From Arachis hypogaea (lineage: Eukaryota > Streptophyta > Magnoliopsida > Fabales > Fabaceae), in NCBI RefSeq assembly GCF_003086295.3, contig NC_092053.1, positions 115,898,445 through 115,962,444 of the forward strand: a DNA stretch of 64,000 nt, in the 5' to 3' direction. This document shows, piece by piece, positions 11,506-22,836 of the stretch (within the stretch, counting starts at the first letter, position 1; the number at the start of each line of letters is the position of its first letter). The position numbers and the translations under genes were made by a program. The notes below the pieces were generated by a model. It ran no database searches, was not told the origin of the DNA, and worked only from the letters and a program-made list of their open reading frames with translations.

Positions 11506-11716
11506 TGATGAAGAGAATTATTGTGTTGGTTTAGAATTCCTCTTATAGAAACAAGAACTTCGTTGTAAGCATAGCTCCAAACCAACAAACAATTCTCAAA
11601 TAAAAAATTTGAGTTGTCACAAGTACAAACCCCAATGAAAATTAACTGAAGTATTTAAACTCCTGGTCATCTCACAAGGAATTGCAATGAAGTGTTCAAT
11701 TATTGGCTATGAAGAT
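11506..11716 (-). repeat. Truncated 5' LTR of the minus-strand Athila-like element
   Basis: About 210 bases match the start of 4928-6555 with a few substitutions. It then breaks off at TGATGAGCGG (11717), the start of another LTR family. No continuation of this LTR is found to the right, so the rest was deleted rather than just interrupted. Confidence 0.75.
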
Positions 11717-14561
11717 TGATGAGCGGATAATTTATACGCTTTTTGGCATTGTTTTTAGTATGTTTTTAGTAGGATCTAGTTACTTTTAGGGATGTTTTTA
11801 TTAGTTTTTATGTTAAATTCACATTTCTGGACTTTACTATGAGTTTGTGTGTTTTTCTGTGATTTCAGGTATTTTCTGGCTGAAATTGAGGGACTTGAGC
11901 AAAAATCAGATTCAGAGGTTGAAGAAGGACTGCTGATGCTGTTGGATTCTGACCTCCCTGCACTCAAAGTGGATTTTCTGGAGCTACATAACTCAAAATG
12001 GCATGCTTCCAATTGCGTTGGAAAGTAGACATCCAGGGATTTCCAGCAATATATAATAGTCCATACTTTGGCCGAGTTTAGATGACGCAAAAGGGCGTTG
12101 AACGCCAGTTCTACGCTGCAGTCTGGAGTTAAACGCCAGAAACACGTCACGAACCAGAGTTGAACGCCAAAAACACGTTACAACTTGGCGTTCAACTCCA
12201 AAAGAAGCCTCTGCACGTGGAAAGCTAAAGCTCAGCCCAAGCACACACCAAGTGGGCCCTGGAAGTGGATTTATGCATCAATTACTTACTTCTGTAAACC
12301 CTAGTAGCTAGTTTAGTATAAATAGGACTTTTTACTATTGTATTAGACATCCTGGATTGTATTTTTGATCCTGTGATCACGTTTTGGGGGCTGGCCTCTC
12401 GGCCATGCCTGAACCTTTCACTTATGTATTTTCAACGGTAGAGTTTCTACACTCCATAGATTAAGGTGTGGAGCTCTGCTGTTCCTCATGAATTAATGCA
12501 AAGTATTACTGTTTTTCTATTCAAATCAACTTATTCCGTTTCTAAGATATCCATTCGCACCCAAGAACATGATGAATGTGATGATTATGTGACGCTCATC
12601 ATCATTCTCACTTATGAACGCGTGCCTGACAAACACTTCCGTTCTACATGCAACCAAGCTAGAATGAATATCTCTTGGATATCTAATACAGGGGACCGAG
12701 TCCGAGTTATTAGTATCTTCGTGGTATAAGTTAGAACCCATGGATGGCCATTCCTGAGATCCGGAAAGTCTAAACCTTGTCTGTGGTATTCCGAGTAGGA
12801 TCTGGGAAGGGATGGTTGTGACGAACTTCAAACTCGCGAGTGCTGGGCGTAGTGACAGACGCAAAAGGAGGGTGAATCCTATTCCAGTATGATCGAGAAC
12901 CTCAGATGATTAGCCGTGCCGTGACAAAGCATTTGGACCTTTTTCACAAGAGGATGGGATGTAGCCATTGACAATGGTGATGCCCTTACGGAAAGCTTGC
13001 CATGGAAAGGAGTAAGACTGATTGCATGAAGACAGCGGGAAAGCAGAGAGTCAGAGGAACGAAAGAATTGCTATACGCTTATCTGAAATTCTCACCAATG
13101 ATATACATAAGTATTTCTATCTTTATTTTTTGTTTATTTATTATTATTATTCGAAAATACTATAACCATTTGATATCCTCCTGACTGAGATTTACAAGGT
13201 GACCATAGCTTGCTTCATACCAACAATTTCCGTGGGATCGACCCTTACTCACGTAAGGTTTTATTACTTGGACGACCCAGTGCACTTGCTGGTTAGTTGT
13301 GCGAAGTTGTGAAGTTATGCTTGGACCATGGTATTGTGCACCAGTTGTTGGCGCCATTGCCAGGGAGAGAACGAACAACAAATTTTACAACCTCAGAGTA
13401 ACAATTTCGCATACCAAGTTTTTGGCGCCGTTGCCAGTGATTGTTCGAGTTTGGACAACTGACGGTTCATCTTGTTGCTCAGATTAGGTAATTTTCTTTT
13501 TGTTTTACTTTCAAAAAAAATTTTTTTTTCAAAAATCTTTCAAAAATTTCTCATCTGTTTTCGAAAAAAAATATATATATATAAAAATTTTAAAATAAAT
13601 GTTTTCAAAAATATATTTTTCTTCAGAATTTTTAAGAATGAATTCTAGTGTTTCATGATGATTTGTTGAATCCTGGCTGACTGTAAGCCATGTCTAATCT
13701 TTTGGACTGGGGTTTCAACTTATCATCACAAGAGCTTGTTGATCTTCACATACTTAGTTGCTCTATACATGGAAAGTATAAATATCTTCTAAAGCTTGGC
13801 TGGCTAGTAAGCCATGCCTAACCCTCAGATTGGAGCTTTAGGCTAAGAGTACAAGATTCCTGGAATTCATATTAAAAATTTTGAAATCCTTATTTTCTTT
13901 TTCCTATATGTTTTTTTTTTCGAAAATAATATACAAAAATCCAAAAAAAATCATAAAATCATAAAAATCAAGAATATTTTGTGTTTCTTGTTTGAGTCTT
14001 GAGTCAAATTGTAAGTTTGGTGTCAATTGCATCTTCATTTTGCATTTTTCGAAAAAAATCATGCATTCATAGTGTTCTTCATGATCTTCAAGTTGTTCTT
14101 GGTAAATCTTCTTGTTTGATCTTGATGTTTTCTTGTTTTGTGTTTTTTCTTGTTTTTCATATGCATTCTTGCATTCATAGTGTCTATACATGAAAAATTT
14201 TTAAGTTTGGTGTCTTGCATGTTTTCTTTGCATTAAAAATTTTTCAAAAATATGTTCTTGATGTTCATCATGATCTTCATAGTGTTCTTGGTGTTCATCT
14301 TAACATTCATAGCATTCTTGCATGCATTCATTGTTTTGATCCATAACTTTCATGCATTAAGTCTTTTTCATGTTTTTCTCTTTCATCATTAAAAATTCAA
14401 AAATAAAAAAAATATATCTTTCCTTTTTTTTCTCTCATAAATTTTGAAAATTTGGATTGACTTTTTTAAAAAATTTTAAAATTCAAGTGTTTCTTATGAG
14501 TCAAATTAAATTTTCAATTAAAAAAAATCTTATCTTTTTCAAAATCTTTTTCAAAAACCAA
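11717..14561 (+). mobile_element. Truncated Athila-like element: 5' LTR, primer site and leader
   Basis: It starts TGATGAGCGGATAATTTATA, the start also seen at 22837 and 30294, with an LTR to about 13343. A tRNA-Asp primer site lies at 13423-13440 (TGGCGCCGTTGCCAGTGA), and an imperfect second copy at 13353-13371 (TGGCGCCATTGCCAGGGA) makes a duplicated primer region. The leader that follows is T-rich with repeats of TAAGTTTGGTGTC (14009, 14201). The gag gene and everything beyond are missing. Backbone sequence resumes at about 14562 (CTAAACCAATATATATTG). The LTR carries GGCGTTGAACGCC-type palindromes near 12090-12195. Confidence 0.75.
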
Positions 14562-14916
14562 ATATCAACTAAACCAATATATATTGTTATGTATTATCTT
14601 TTAAACTTTATCGCTTTTACATTCTACCATTCAAGTTTAAACACCATTGAAATTGTTTTTAGAAATACAAATTAAGCTCTGTATAGTAGAGTGTTATAGT
14701 TAGGCTAAAACAGTTTTACAAGTGAATCTACTTGCGTAACTTCACATCAAAAAAAGAACTACCTTTCACAATGATCATATGAATAATCGTTAAAAAAAAC
14801 CAATATGAGAGACTTTCTGTGTGAAACATTTTACCCGTATCAAAATTAAACTCAAAATCAATTGATAAGAATCTGTGTGAACATAGTTTATATTTAATAA
14901 AATAATATTATAGTGT
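14562..14916 (+). promoter_or_regulatory. Remaining upstream region of ZF1
   Basis: This is the inner part of the shared unit-upstream sequence, matching 17895-18246, 44040-44255 and 54240-54583. The outer part present in the other units (about 450 bp) was lost when retrotransposon sequence replaced it. ZF1 therefore keeps at most about 355 bp of its original promoter before the TATA box. Confidence 0.55.
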
Positions 14917-14924
14917 TATAAAAG
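14917..14924 (+). promoter_or_regulatory. TATA box of ZF1
   Basis: TATAAAAG lies 96 bases before the ATG at 15013, in good plant TATA context. The same motif at the same place precedes ZF2 (18247-18254), ZF3 (51308-51315) and ZF4 (54584-54591). Transcription should start near 14945-14955. Confidence 0.6.
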
Positions 14925-15012
14925 GGCTTTCAGTATTAAACTTGGTACAATGCACCTTTCCCAAGATACCATTTGCTTTCACCCTGAATTTCAATTTTTT
15001 TCTCCAGCTATC

Positions 15013-16035
15013 ATGCCCAAATCTCGTAACTCTTATACCCCCAACCATGAAAATAGCATTGGTGATGGTGGTGCTATTAAGAGCTTTAACGTTACCCTTT
15101 CACCTCTTTCTTCACCCAATTCTGCTTGTGATGACACTACCACCACCATCAGTGATCCGCATTACCCATTAACAATTAATGGTAGTAATAATAGTGAACC
15201 AATGAGTGAGATTAACCAACTTGACCTGAATCAAAAGTTGAAAGGAAAGAAAACAAATGCATATGGTAATAATGATGATGTGAATCCTAGTTTCATTCAT
15301 CGTGCATCATCGTCATCATCCAGAGGTGCAGATCTGAGTGATCATGCAGCAAAAGAGATGTTGAAAACTTATCCAGTTGAACATGCATGTCCAACGAAGG
15401 AGAGTCTGATTTGGATGCAACAAAATCTTCAAAGGTATGATGATGATTTTCCCTTTAAAACATTTTATGGGTCTTCTGGTTATGAAAAATTCTTTGAGAA
15501 AGTGGTGTTGAAGCCACAAGGAGGAGTAGGAAGAGGAATAAGAATAGTTACTCACAATGATAACAGTAACAACGAACCAATTAGAAACAACATCAATCCG
15601 CAGCACCATCATATAGATGATCCAGATAATAATAATCAAAAGAAGGTAATTGATGATGTTTTAGTTAATGATGGTGAGGATGGAAGAATCCAGAGCCTTC
15701 CTTACAAGAAAAATAGGCCATACACATGTTCAAAGTGTATGGCGGTGTTCGAAACATCACAAAATTTTGCAGCTCATATAAGTTCTCACTACAAGCATGA
15801 GAGTAGGGCTGAGAGAATGAAGAGACAAATGGCCAAAATGATGCGTAGAAGCAAAAAAAGGACCGTCCTTGAACATCAGCAACAACATATCAAGAATTTT
15901 AGAGGAGGAGGAGGAGGATCTGCTTTGCAGGTGAACGTGGAAGATCAAGCCCATCATAATAATAATTATGATGCTCCTCCTGGTTTTGATGTTCGTTTAT
16001 CTGTTGGCAAGATCAAGATGGAACCTTTTCCATAG
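15013..16035 (+). CDS. Single C2H2 zinc-finger protein, only intact copy of four (ZF1)
   Basis: The frame encodes 340 residues with no intron. The start at 15013 is chosen because MPKSR is conserved in ZF3 and ZF4 and altered only at the first base in ZF2. An in-frame ATG at 14950 would add 21 residues, but it shares the frame only when the T-run before the start has 7 bases. Residues 236-262 form one C2H2 finger: C239, C242, H255 and H259, spacing C-x2-C-x12-H-x3-H. SQNFAAH stands where plant fingers usually have QALGGH. A basic stretch follows (residues 264-283, rich in Arg, Lys and Met), likely nuclear localisation or DNA contact. LDLNQ at 70-74 resembles an EAR repression motif but is incomplete. 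The rest is rich in Asn, Ser and Asp and probably disordered. It is likely a nuclear DNA-binding regulator; targets are unknown. The subfamily cannot be named safely. Confidence 0.8.
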   Translation: MPKSRNSYTPNHENSIGDGGAIKSFNVTLSPLSSPNSACDDTTTTISDPHYPLTINGSNNSEPMSEINQLDLNQKLKGKKTNAYGNNDDVNPSFIHRASSSSSRGADLSDHAAKEMLKTYPVEHACPTKESLIWMQQNLQRYDDDFPFKTFYGSSGYEKFFEKVVLKPQGGVGRGIRIVTHNDNSNNEPIRNNINPQHHHIDDPDNNNQKKVIDDVLVNDGEDGRIQSLPYKKNRPYTCSKCMAVFETSQNFAAHISSHYKHESRAERMKRQMAKMMRRSKKRTVLEHQQQHIKNFRGGGGGSALQVNVEDQAHHNNNYDAPPGFDVRLSVGKIKMEPFP

Positions 16036-16529
16036 ATGTTGTTATGTTATGTTCTTTAGCTCCTGTTTGCTATTTGAATTCACAAGTTCATTAGTGTTTA
16101 GTTATGGGTTCTAATTGTCATGGTTATAGAGTTATATATATGTATTATTAATTATGTCATATTTTGTTGAATTGTTGGTTTTTAGTGATGTTATGTGTGT
16201 ATTTGGACATTGGTCTTTTATATGAATTATTTTGTTGTGGGTGTGTGCTACTGAATCGTGGATTTGAGCTATGTTTATATGAATGATTAGAATGATAATG
16301 ATGATATTGAAATTATTCTTCCGTAACTCTTTAATGGCAAAAATATTGATAGTAGTTTACATGCTAATAAATGGTAATAAATCTTTTAAGAAGATCGAGA
16401 ATTTAATGTGATAATAGTAACAAATAGGAGTGAGAATGTTTTTCAACGTTTACTTTTTTAATTATTTCCATTCAAATTCGATATTGGAGGAACAAAAAAT
16501 GTGATATATAATTAGCTTTTAAAACGGTG
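16036..16529 (+). other. 3' flank of ZF1, repeated in every ZF unit
   Basis: Non-coding sequence that recurs after ZF2 (19369-19863), ZF3 (52198-52695) and ZF4 (55706-56210) with few differences. It must include the 3' UTR. AT-rich signals such as ATATATATGTATTATTAATT (near 16133) could serve polyadenylation. No other gene is seen. Confidence 0.55.
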
Positions 16530-16537
16530 CCTCTTAG

Positions 16538-17389
16538 CATAGTTATTAAAATCGGATCGGCCCGGCCGGTTTGACCAGAAAATTGGTAAATCGGACCCAA
16601 CACTAGTCCGGTCTAAGATTAAAACCGCTTAAGGTAGAGAACCACTGCAAACTTATCAAACCCGAAGAGAACTGGACCGGACCGAACTGCTCGATTGAAG
16701 GCGAATCTACAATGCTCCAGCTTTCTGCAAGTCTACTTTGCTCCATATGCTTCAGCGCTGCCAACTGTCAAGCTTGTGTTTTTTGGAAAATTTTCCAAAA
16801 TACTTCACATGGGATTTGAACCCTTGCCCCCAAGGATACAAGAAGGATGATCATATCACTGAGCTAGAATCTTTTATTTTACTTATATTCAATTTATTTT
16901 AATTTTAACGTCACTCATTTTAAAGTCAATTATATTTTATTTAACTATAAATTTTATAAAATATATACAAATTAAAAAGATAAACAAAAAATTTATTAAT
17001 CACAATTTATTTTTTCAATAAATACTTGTAGTATATAATAATAGGTAAAGACTCACATGCAGTTGTTTTCATATGAAGTTAATAGTTGAAAATTGTTAGG
17101 TGATATTTAGTCAAACTTGTCAAATCATCTAATGGTTCTTAAATATCAACTTCACACGAAAACAACTGTATGTGAGTTTTCACCTATAATAAAGTATTAA
17201 AATTTAAAAATGATAATTATTTTTATAAAAACAAATTAAAGTACTTATGATAAAAAATAATTAATTTTTATATAATTATTTAGTTATACCGGGTTAATCG
17301 GTTCGACCAGTGACCCATCGGTTGAACTAGTGATTCAGTGACCCAGTAACCTCACCTGTTCGATTACCGATTCAGTTTTGACAACTATG
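16538..17389. mobile_element. hAT-type non-autonomous element in unit 1
   Basis: 852 bp flanked by the 8-bp direct repeat CCTCTTAG (16530-16537 and 17390-17397). Ends are short inverted repeats, CATAGTTATTAAAATC and, on the other strand, CATAGTTGTCAAAACT. Subterminal parts are rich in ACCGG/GGACCGG. There is no transposase. Copies sit at the same place in unit 2 (19872-20273) and unit 3 (52704-53723), so it inserted before those units were duplicated. Unit 4 has the unoccupied site. Confidence 0.85.
16811..16866 (-). other. tRNA-like pol III promoter boxes inside the hAT element
   Basis: On the minus strand the sequence has TAGCTCAGTGATATG (like a tRNA A box) and 31 or so bases later GGTTCAAATCC (like a B box). 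A second copy is at 52976-53032. It is probably a tRNA-derived (SINE-like) fragment carried inside the element. It does not fold into a complete tRNA with a proper acceptor stem, so it is not called a tRNA gene. Confidence 0.45.
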
Positions 17390-17397
17390 CCTCTTAG

Positions 17398-18343
17398 TCA
17401 TTATCACCAAGACCCTACGTCAATATTATAAATTGAACTCTATTAATTCGATTTACCCATGGTTACTAACCTATATAAATACGTGCAAAACATTAAACCT
17501 TTATCAAAGTGACACTCACAATTGCTAGTGAAGATAGTTTTTTAGTTCTTGTGCACTAAAAAGAGATGATTAAGTAAAGAACGCGAGAAAAGATAAAATT
17601 TAGTGATAAGGATCCGCTGAGTGTATTCACTATACCTTGTATGCATATCTTATACTCAAAACCTCTGTATTCATTATACCTTGACCTAGAAATGATCTAG
17701 CCTAGCTTGAGAATAGTTGAGATAATAATATCTGAGGTTCTTAGATTATTTAGGGATTTAAGTCAATGCTCAGCTTAAAAATATTTGAAGAAAGAATATT
17801 TAAGGTTCTTATATTCATAAAATCTGAGTCAATATTTAGCTTTAAAAAATTTAAGAATATCTCAATTATTTTTTATGACTGGATGTAAATAAATCTCAAT
17901 TAAACCAATATATATTGTTATGTATTATCTTTTAAACTTTATCTCTTTTACATTCTACCGTTCAAGTTTAATCACCATAGAAACTGTTTATAGAAATACA
18001 AATAAAGCTCTTTATAGTAGAGTATTTTAGTTAGGCTAAAACAGTTTTACAAGTGAATCTACTTACGTAACTTCACGTCGACAAAAGAACTATCTTTCAC
18101 AATGATCATAAGAATAATCATTAAAAAAACCAATATGAGTGATTTTCTGTGTAAAACATTTTACTCATATCAAAATTAAACTCAAAATAAATATAAAAGA
18201 ATCTGTGTGAACATAGTTTATATTTAATAAAATACTATTCTAGTGTTATAAAAGGGCTTTCAGTACTTAACTTGGTGTAATGCACCTCTCCCTAGATACC
18301 ATTTGCTTTCACCCTGAATTTCAATTTTTTTTCTCCAGCTATC
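17398..18343 (+). promoter_or_regulatory. Upstream region of ZF2, full unit-upstream module
   Basis: Non-coding. Includes a TATATAAATA motif near 17474 followed by the segment also seen at 43629, 53826 and 57399, then the shared module from 17726, then the TATA box TATAAAAG at 18247-18254. The first part (17440-17720) may be an older transcription start region; it encodes only tiny frames. No gene is called. Confidence 0.5.
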
Positions 18344-19368
18344 TTGCCCAAATCTCGTAACTCCTATAGCCCCAACCATGAAAATGGCATTGGTGATGGT
18401 GGTGCTATTAAGAGCTTTAACGTTACCTTTTCACCTCTTTCTTCACCCAATTCTGCTTGTGATGACACTACCACCACCATCAGTGATCCGCATTACCCAT
18501 TAACAATCAATGGTAATAATAATAGTAAACCAATGAGTGAGATTAACCAACTTGACCTGAATCAAAAGTTGAAAGAGAAGAAAACAAATGGATATGGTAA
18601 TAATGATTATGTGAATCCCAGTTTCATTCATCGTGCATCATCGTCATCATCCAGAGGTGCAAGTATGAGTGATCATGCAGCAAAAGAGATGTTGAAAACT
18701 CATCAAGTTGAACATGAATTTCCAACGAAGGAGAGTCTAAGTTGGACGCGACAAAATCTCAAAAGGTATGATCATGATTTTCCCTTTAAAACAATTAATG
18801 GGTCTTCTGGTTATGAAAAATTCTTTGAGAAAGTAGTGTTGAAGCCACAAGGAGGAGTAGGAAGAGGAATAAGAATAGTTACTCACAATGATAACAGTAA
18901 CAACGAACCAATTAGAAACAACATCAATCCGCAGCACCATCATCTAGATGATCCAGATAATAATAATCAAAAGAAGGTAATTGATGATGTTATAGTTAAT
19001 GATGGTGAGGATGGAAGAATCTAGAGCCTTCCTTACAAGAAAAATAGGCCATACACATGTTCAAAGTGTATGGCGGTGTTCGAAACATCACAAAATTTTG
19101 CAGCTCATATAAGTTCTCACTACAAGCATGAGAGTAGGGCTGAGAGAATGAAGAGACAAATGGCCAAAATGATGCGTAGAAGCAAAAAAGGACCGTCCTT
19201 GAACATCAGCAACAACATATCAAGAATTTTAGAGGAGGAGGAGGAGGAGGATCTGCTTTGCAGGTGAACATGGAAGATCAAGCCCATCATAATAATAATT
19301 ATGACGCTCCTCCTGGTTTTGATGTTCGTTTATCCGTTGGCAAGATCAAGATTGAACCTTTTCCATAG
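18344..19368 (+). pseudogene. C2H2 zinc-finger gene ZF2, inactivated
   Basis: Very similar to ZF1 along its whole length. Three defects are seen. The start codon is TTG instead of ATG (18344). Codon 227, Gln in ZF1, is the stop TAG (19022-19024), which lies just before the zinc finger. One A is missing from the run after the finger (six instead of seven, near 19184), shifting the frame of the C-terminus. The finger itself (CSKC...HISSH) is still encoded downstream of the stop. The T-run before the start has 8 bases, so the upstream ATG (about 18281) is out of frame too. The original stop TAG is at 19366-19368. Confidence 0.85.
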
Positions 19369-19871
19369 ATGTTATTATGTTAAGTTCTTCAGTTCCTGTT
19401 TGCTATTTGAATTCACAAGTTCATTAGTGTTTAGTTATGGGTTCTAATTGTCATGGTTATGGAGTTATATATATGTATTATTAATTATGTTATATTTTGT
19501 TGAATTGTTGGGTTTTAGTGATGTTATGTGTGTATTTAGACATTGGTCTTTTGTATGAATTATTTTGTTTTGGGTGTGTGCTACTGAATCGTTGATTCGA
19601 GCTATGTTTATATGAATTATTAGAATGATAATGATGATATTGAACTTCTTCTTCTGTAACTCTTTAATGGCAAAAATATTGATAGTAGTTTACAGGCTAA
19701 TAAATGGTAATAAATCTTTTAAGAAGATCGAGAATTTAATGAGATAATAGTAACAGATAGGAGTGAGAATGTTATTCAACGTTTACTTTTTTTAATTATT
19801 TCCATTCAAATTCAATATTGGAGGAACGAAAAATGTGATATATAATTAGCTTTTAAAACGGTGCCTCCTAG

Positions 19872-20273
19872 CATAGTTATTAAAATCGGACCGGACCGAC
19901 CGATTTTACCAGAAAATTGGTAAACCGGACCCAACACCGGTCCAGTCTAAGATTAAAACCGCATAAGGTAGAGAACCTCCGCAAACCGATCAAATCCGGA
20001 GAGAACTGGACAGGACCGAACCGCTCGGTTGAAGTCAAATCTACGACGCTCCAGCTTTCTGCAAGTCTACCGTGCTCTAGCTAGAATGCTTCTTACTAAT
20101 TATTTTTATAAAAATAAAAAAAGTACTTATAATAAAAAAAATAATTAAATTTTGTAAAATTATTTAATTATACCGGGTTAACCGGTTCGACCAGTGACCC
20201 ACCGGTTGAACCAGTCATTCAGTGATCCAGTAACCTCACCAGTTCGATTATCGGTTCGGTTCTGACAACTATG
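19872..20273. mobile_element. hAT-type element in unit 2, internally deleted
   Basis: Same element as 16538-17389, at the same site, flanked by CCTCCTAG and CCTCTTAG (one mismatch). It lacks about 450 bp of the middle, including the tRNA-like boxes; the join is near 20085-20100. Both termini are kept. Confidence 0.85.
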
Positions 20274-20375
20274 CCTCTTAGTCATTCTCACCAAGACCCT
20301 AAGTTAATATTATTAATTGAATTCTATTCATTCGATTTAGCCATGAGTTACTAACCTATGTAAAAACGTGCAAAA

Positions 20376-22836
20376 TGTAAATCCCTCTAAATTAGTAAAT
20401 AATTTGTCAATAAATTAAAACAAGAATATTATACTAAATTAGGATAGAGCTCATTAAAACGATAATTTTGACACTAATTTCAAAAAAATTGGCCCAAGAT
20501 TGGGCCGAATGGGCCGAACTGGTTAAACCGGGCCCAAAAATGGGCCCAAGCCCAAGAAGCCAGCCCATTCATCAAAAGAAGAGAACACTCTTCTTCTTCC
20601 CCATTCAGCACAACGCTGAAACAGCCAAGGGGCAGAGAAGAAATGAAATCAAACCCTAACCTCCACTGCTAACTACCATATCTTGCTAATCCGAGCTCCG
20701 ATCGCCAACCCTAGTTAATTTCGTAATTCAATATGTTAGATATTGAATTTGGGTGTATATGTGTTATGTATATATGAATTTGGTTTGTGTATATGTAATT
20801 GGAGCTTGAATACTGGACATTAGTGATTGGTGGAAGCTTGGGTTGGTGTTAGAGCTGGAATTGTGGTGAGATGACTTGCTTCTTGCCTTGTAGGTTGCCT
20901 TGGATAAAACGTGAAAATTGGCCAAGGTATGATTTGGGTTTTGCGTATTTAATAGATAATATTCTGTGAAAACTTAGACTAGGTGACCATAGGATAGGTT
21001 GGAACGTATGAGTATATTTAATGCTTAGTGACTTTGATGAGAATTGTGATGTGGATTTGGTGCTTGTTGGATAAGTGTTAATTGATATATTGTGAGCTTA
21101 CTGCTGGTTGGATAGGAGTTTAATGATGAGTTGATATTGATACGTGTTGTATATATGTAATGAATGGGGATATATTTATCTTGTTGATTATTTGAGATGT
21201 TGATGCATGATATGGGTGAATTGAGGAATGGTAAAGATGAGGAGATTGTTGTGGTATTGATGTAGATATGTTGTGTCGATGGATATAAAGGTGGTAAGTT
21301 GAGTTTTATTGAAAATGGAGGTTTTTGAGGTTTTGAGAAATTTAGCTTTCGGACCTCTAAATGATTTCAAAATTATTTTATATGAAAATTGGATCCGTGA
21401 AATTTACGACGTTCGAAGAACGGAAGAAAAATGATTTAAAACAGAAAAGTTATGCGCGTCAGAAGTTGGGGTCAAAAAGTTGGAATTCTGCAACTTTTTT
21501 TTAAACTTATGTAAATTTTTGGAAAAATGTATACCCACGCGTACGCGTGGCATGAAAATTTTGCGCACGTATACACCCTATTCGCAGACTGTCGCCACTG
21601 CCTCCTCCCCATGCGTACGCTAAAAAGTACATGCATACGTGTAATGGGTCAGGATGCATTTCCACGCGTACGCGTGGGCCACACGTACGCGTGACATGGG
21701 GTGCTTGCGTACGCGAGACTCCCTTGCGCATTTGTGTGCTTCTATTATGCACCCATGCGTACGCATATATAGGGAATGCGTATGAGTCTTGGCCTAAAAA
21801 GAGACCTGTGTGTACGCACACATGTGTTTGCGTACGCACACCCCTATTTTGAGCAAATCATTATTTTGTATTTTCAAAGCCAACTTGACCTCCTAAAACT
21901 CTATTTGCATATTGTTAGTTCTAAACTTGATTAGGAAGCTTGGTAATGAGATGGAGTTAGGAAATTGAGGTAACTTGGGGGGGTGAAGTAAAGGGTAAAT
22001 ATGATGAATCATATGAGAATGATGTGAATGTATGAGGAGTTGATGATGACATGGCTATGATGAATGATTATGGAATGAATATGAATGATTATGAATACTT
22101 ATATGGCTTATGAATTTAATGTTATCTGAGATACGAGTTTTTCTGGGTACTGAACCGTGGCTTGCCACCACGTGTTCCAGGTTGAGACTCGATACTCTGT
22201 TGACCCTACGTCATAAGGGTGACCGGGAACGTATAAATTCTCGGGAATGGATATCCCCCATTGAGTAAGTTATATATGAATGTATGAATGTATGAATTAT
22301 GAATGAAATGAGAAAAATCTATGCATAAACTCATAGGGATGCGGGACGAGGGACAGTCCAAGGGTTTCAGACTTGTCAGATTGGCTTGATAACCGACATA
22401 TGAGCCTCATCGGCCATAGGACAGGCATACATCATGTGCATTATGTTTGTTTGTTTGCTATGCATTATTTGGGAGTGCCTAACTATATATTTTTTGTTAA
22501 TTGCTATATTTGTTACTTGCACTAGTTGTCTCCTACCTGTGCTTGCAATTGTCTGTTTGTCTGTCTCTGCAAACTCACTGGAGACAGAGGAATGGAGGAA
22601 AGGTGGTCAGGTTAAGGTTAATATTAAGTTAAGATGAGTTTAGATTTTCCCTAGATACCTACCCCTTTTTATGGTTTTTGTTTAATAGTTTTAAGCTTTA
22701 TAACCTAAGTGTCGGTGTTCTAGGATTGCCTCTGGCATTCCCAAGACCTTATATATTATGTGCGTGGTACCTTTACCATGTTGCCCCATACTGTGTTGTT
22801 GTTTTTCATATGCAGGTCGAGAGGCACCTCGCTAGG
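20376..22836 (+). repeat. 5' LTR of the Tekay-like element, first part
   Basis: TG-starting LTR, interrupted at 22836 by another retrotransposon and resuming at 31761-32173. It is closely similar to 39219-41900 in LTR 2. It contains a cluster of GCGTACGC palindromes (21535-21845). Compared with LTR 2 it has lost about 70 bp at the interruption (the equivalent of 43141-43210). Open frames in it are not genes. Confidence 0.85.

Larger units (their letters stand above)
4928..11716 (-). mobile_element. Athila/Tat-like non-autonomous LTR retrotransposon, minus strand
   Basis: Both ends carry the same LTR sequence, starting TGATGAAGAGAATTATTGTG at 4928 and 11506. In minus orientation the order is: truncated 5' LTR (11506-11716), a primer-binding site matching the 3' end of tRNA-Asp (11481-11502), gag-like frames (11185 down to 9532), about 3 kb without clear genes, a polypurine tract (6557-6570) and a 3' LTR (4928-6555). 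There is no reverse transcriptase or integrase, so it must have depended on a related element for movement. The 5' LTR is cut short where the next element begins at 11717. Confidence 0.8.

Noticed and set aside
16811..16866. A tRNA gene on the minus strand
   Set aside because: A and B box-like words are present, but no acceptor stem or anticodon arm of proper form could be drawn.
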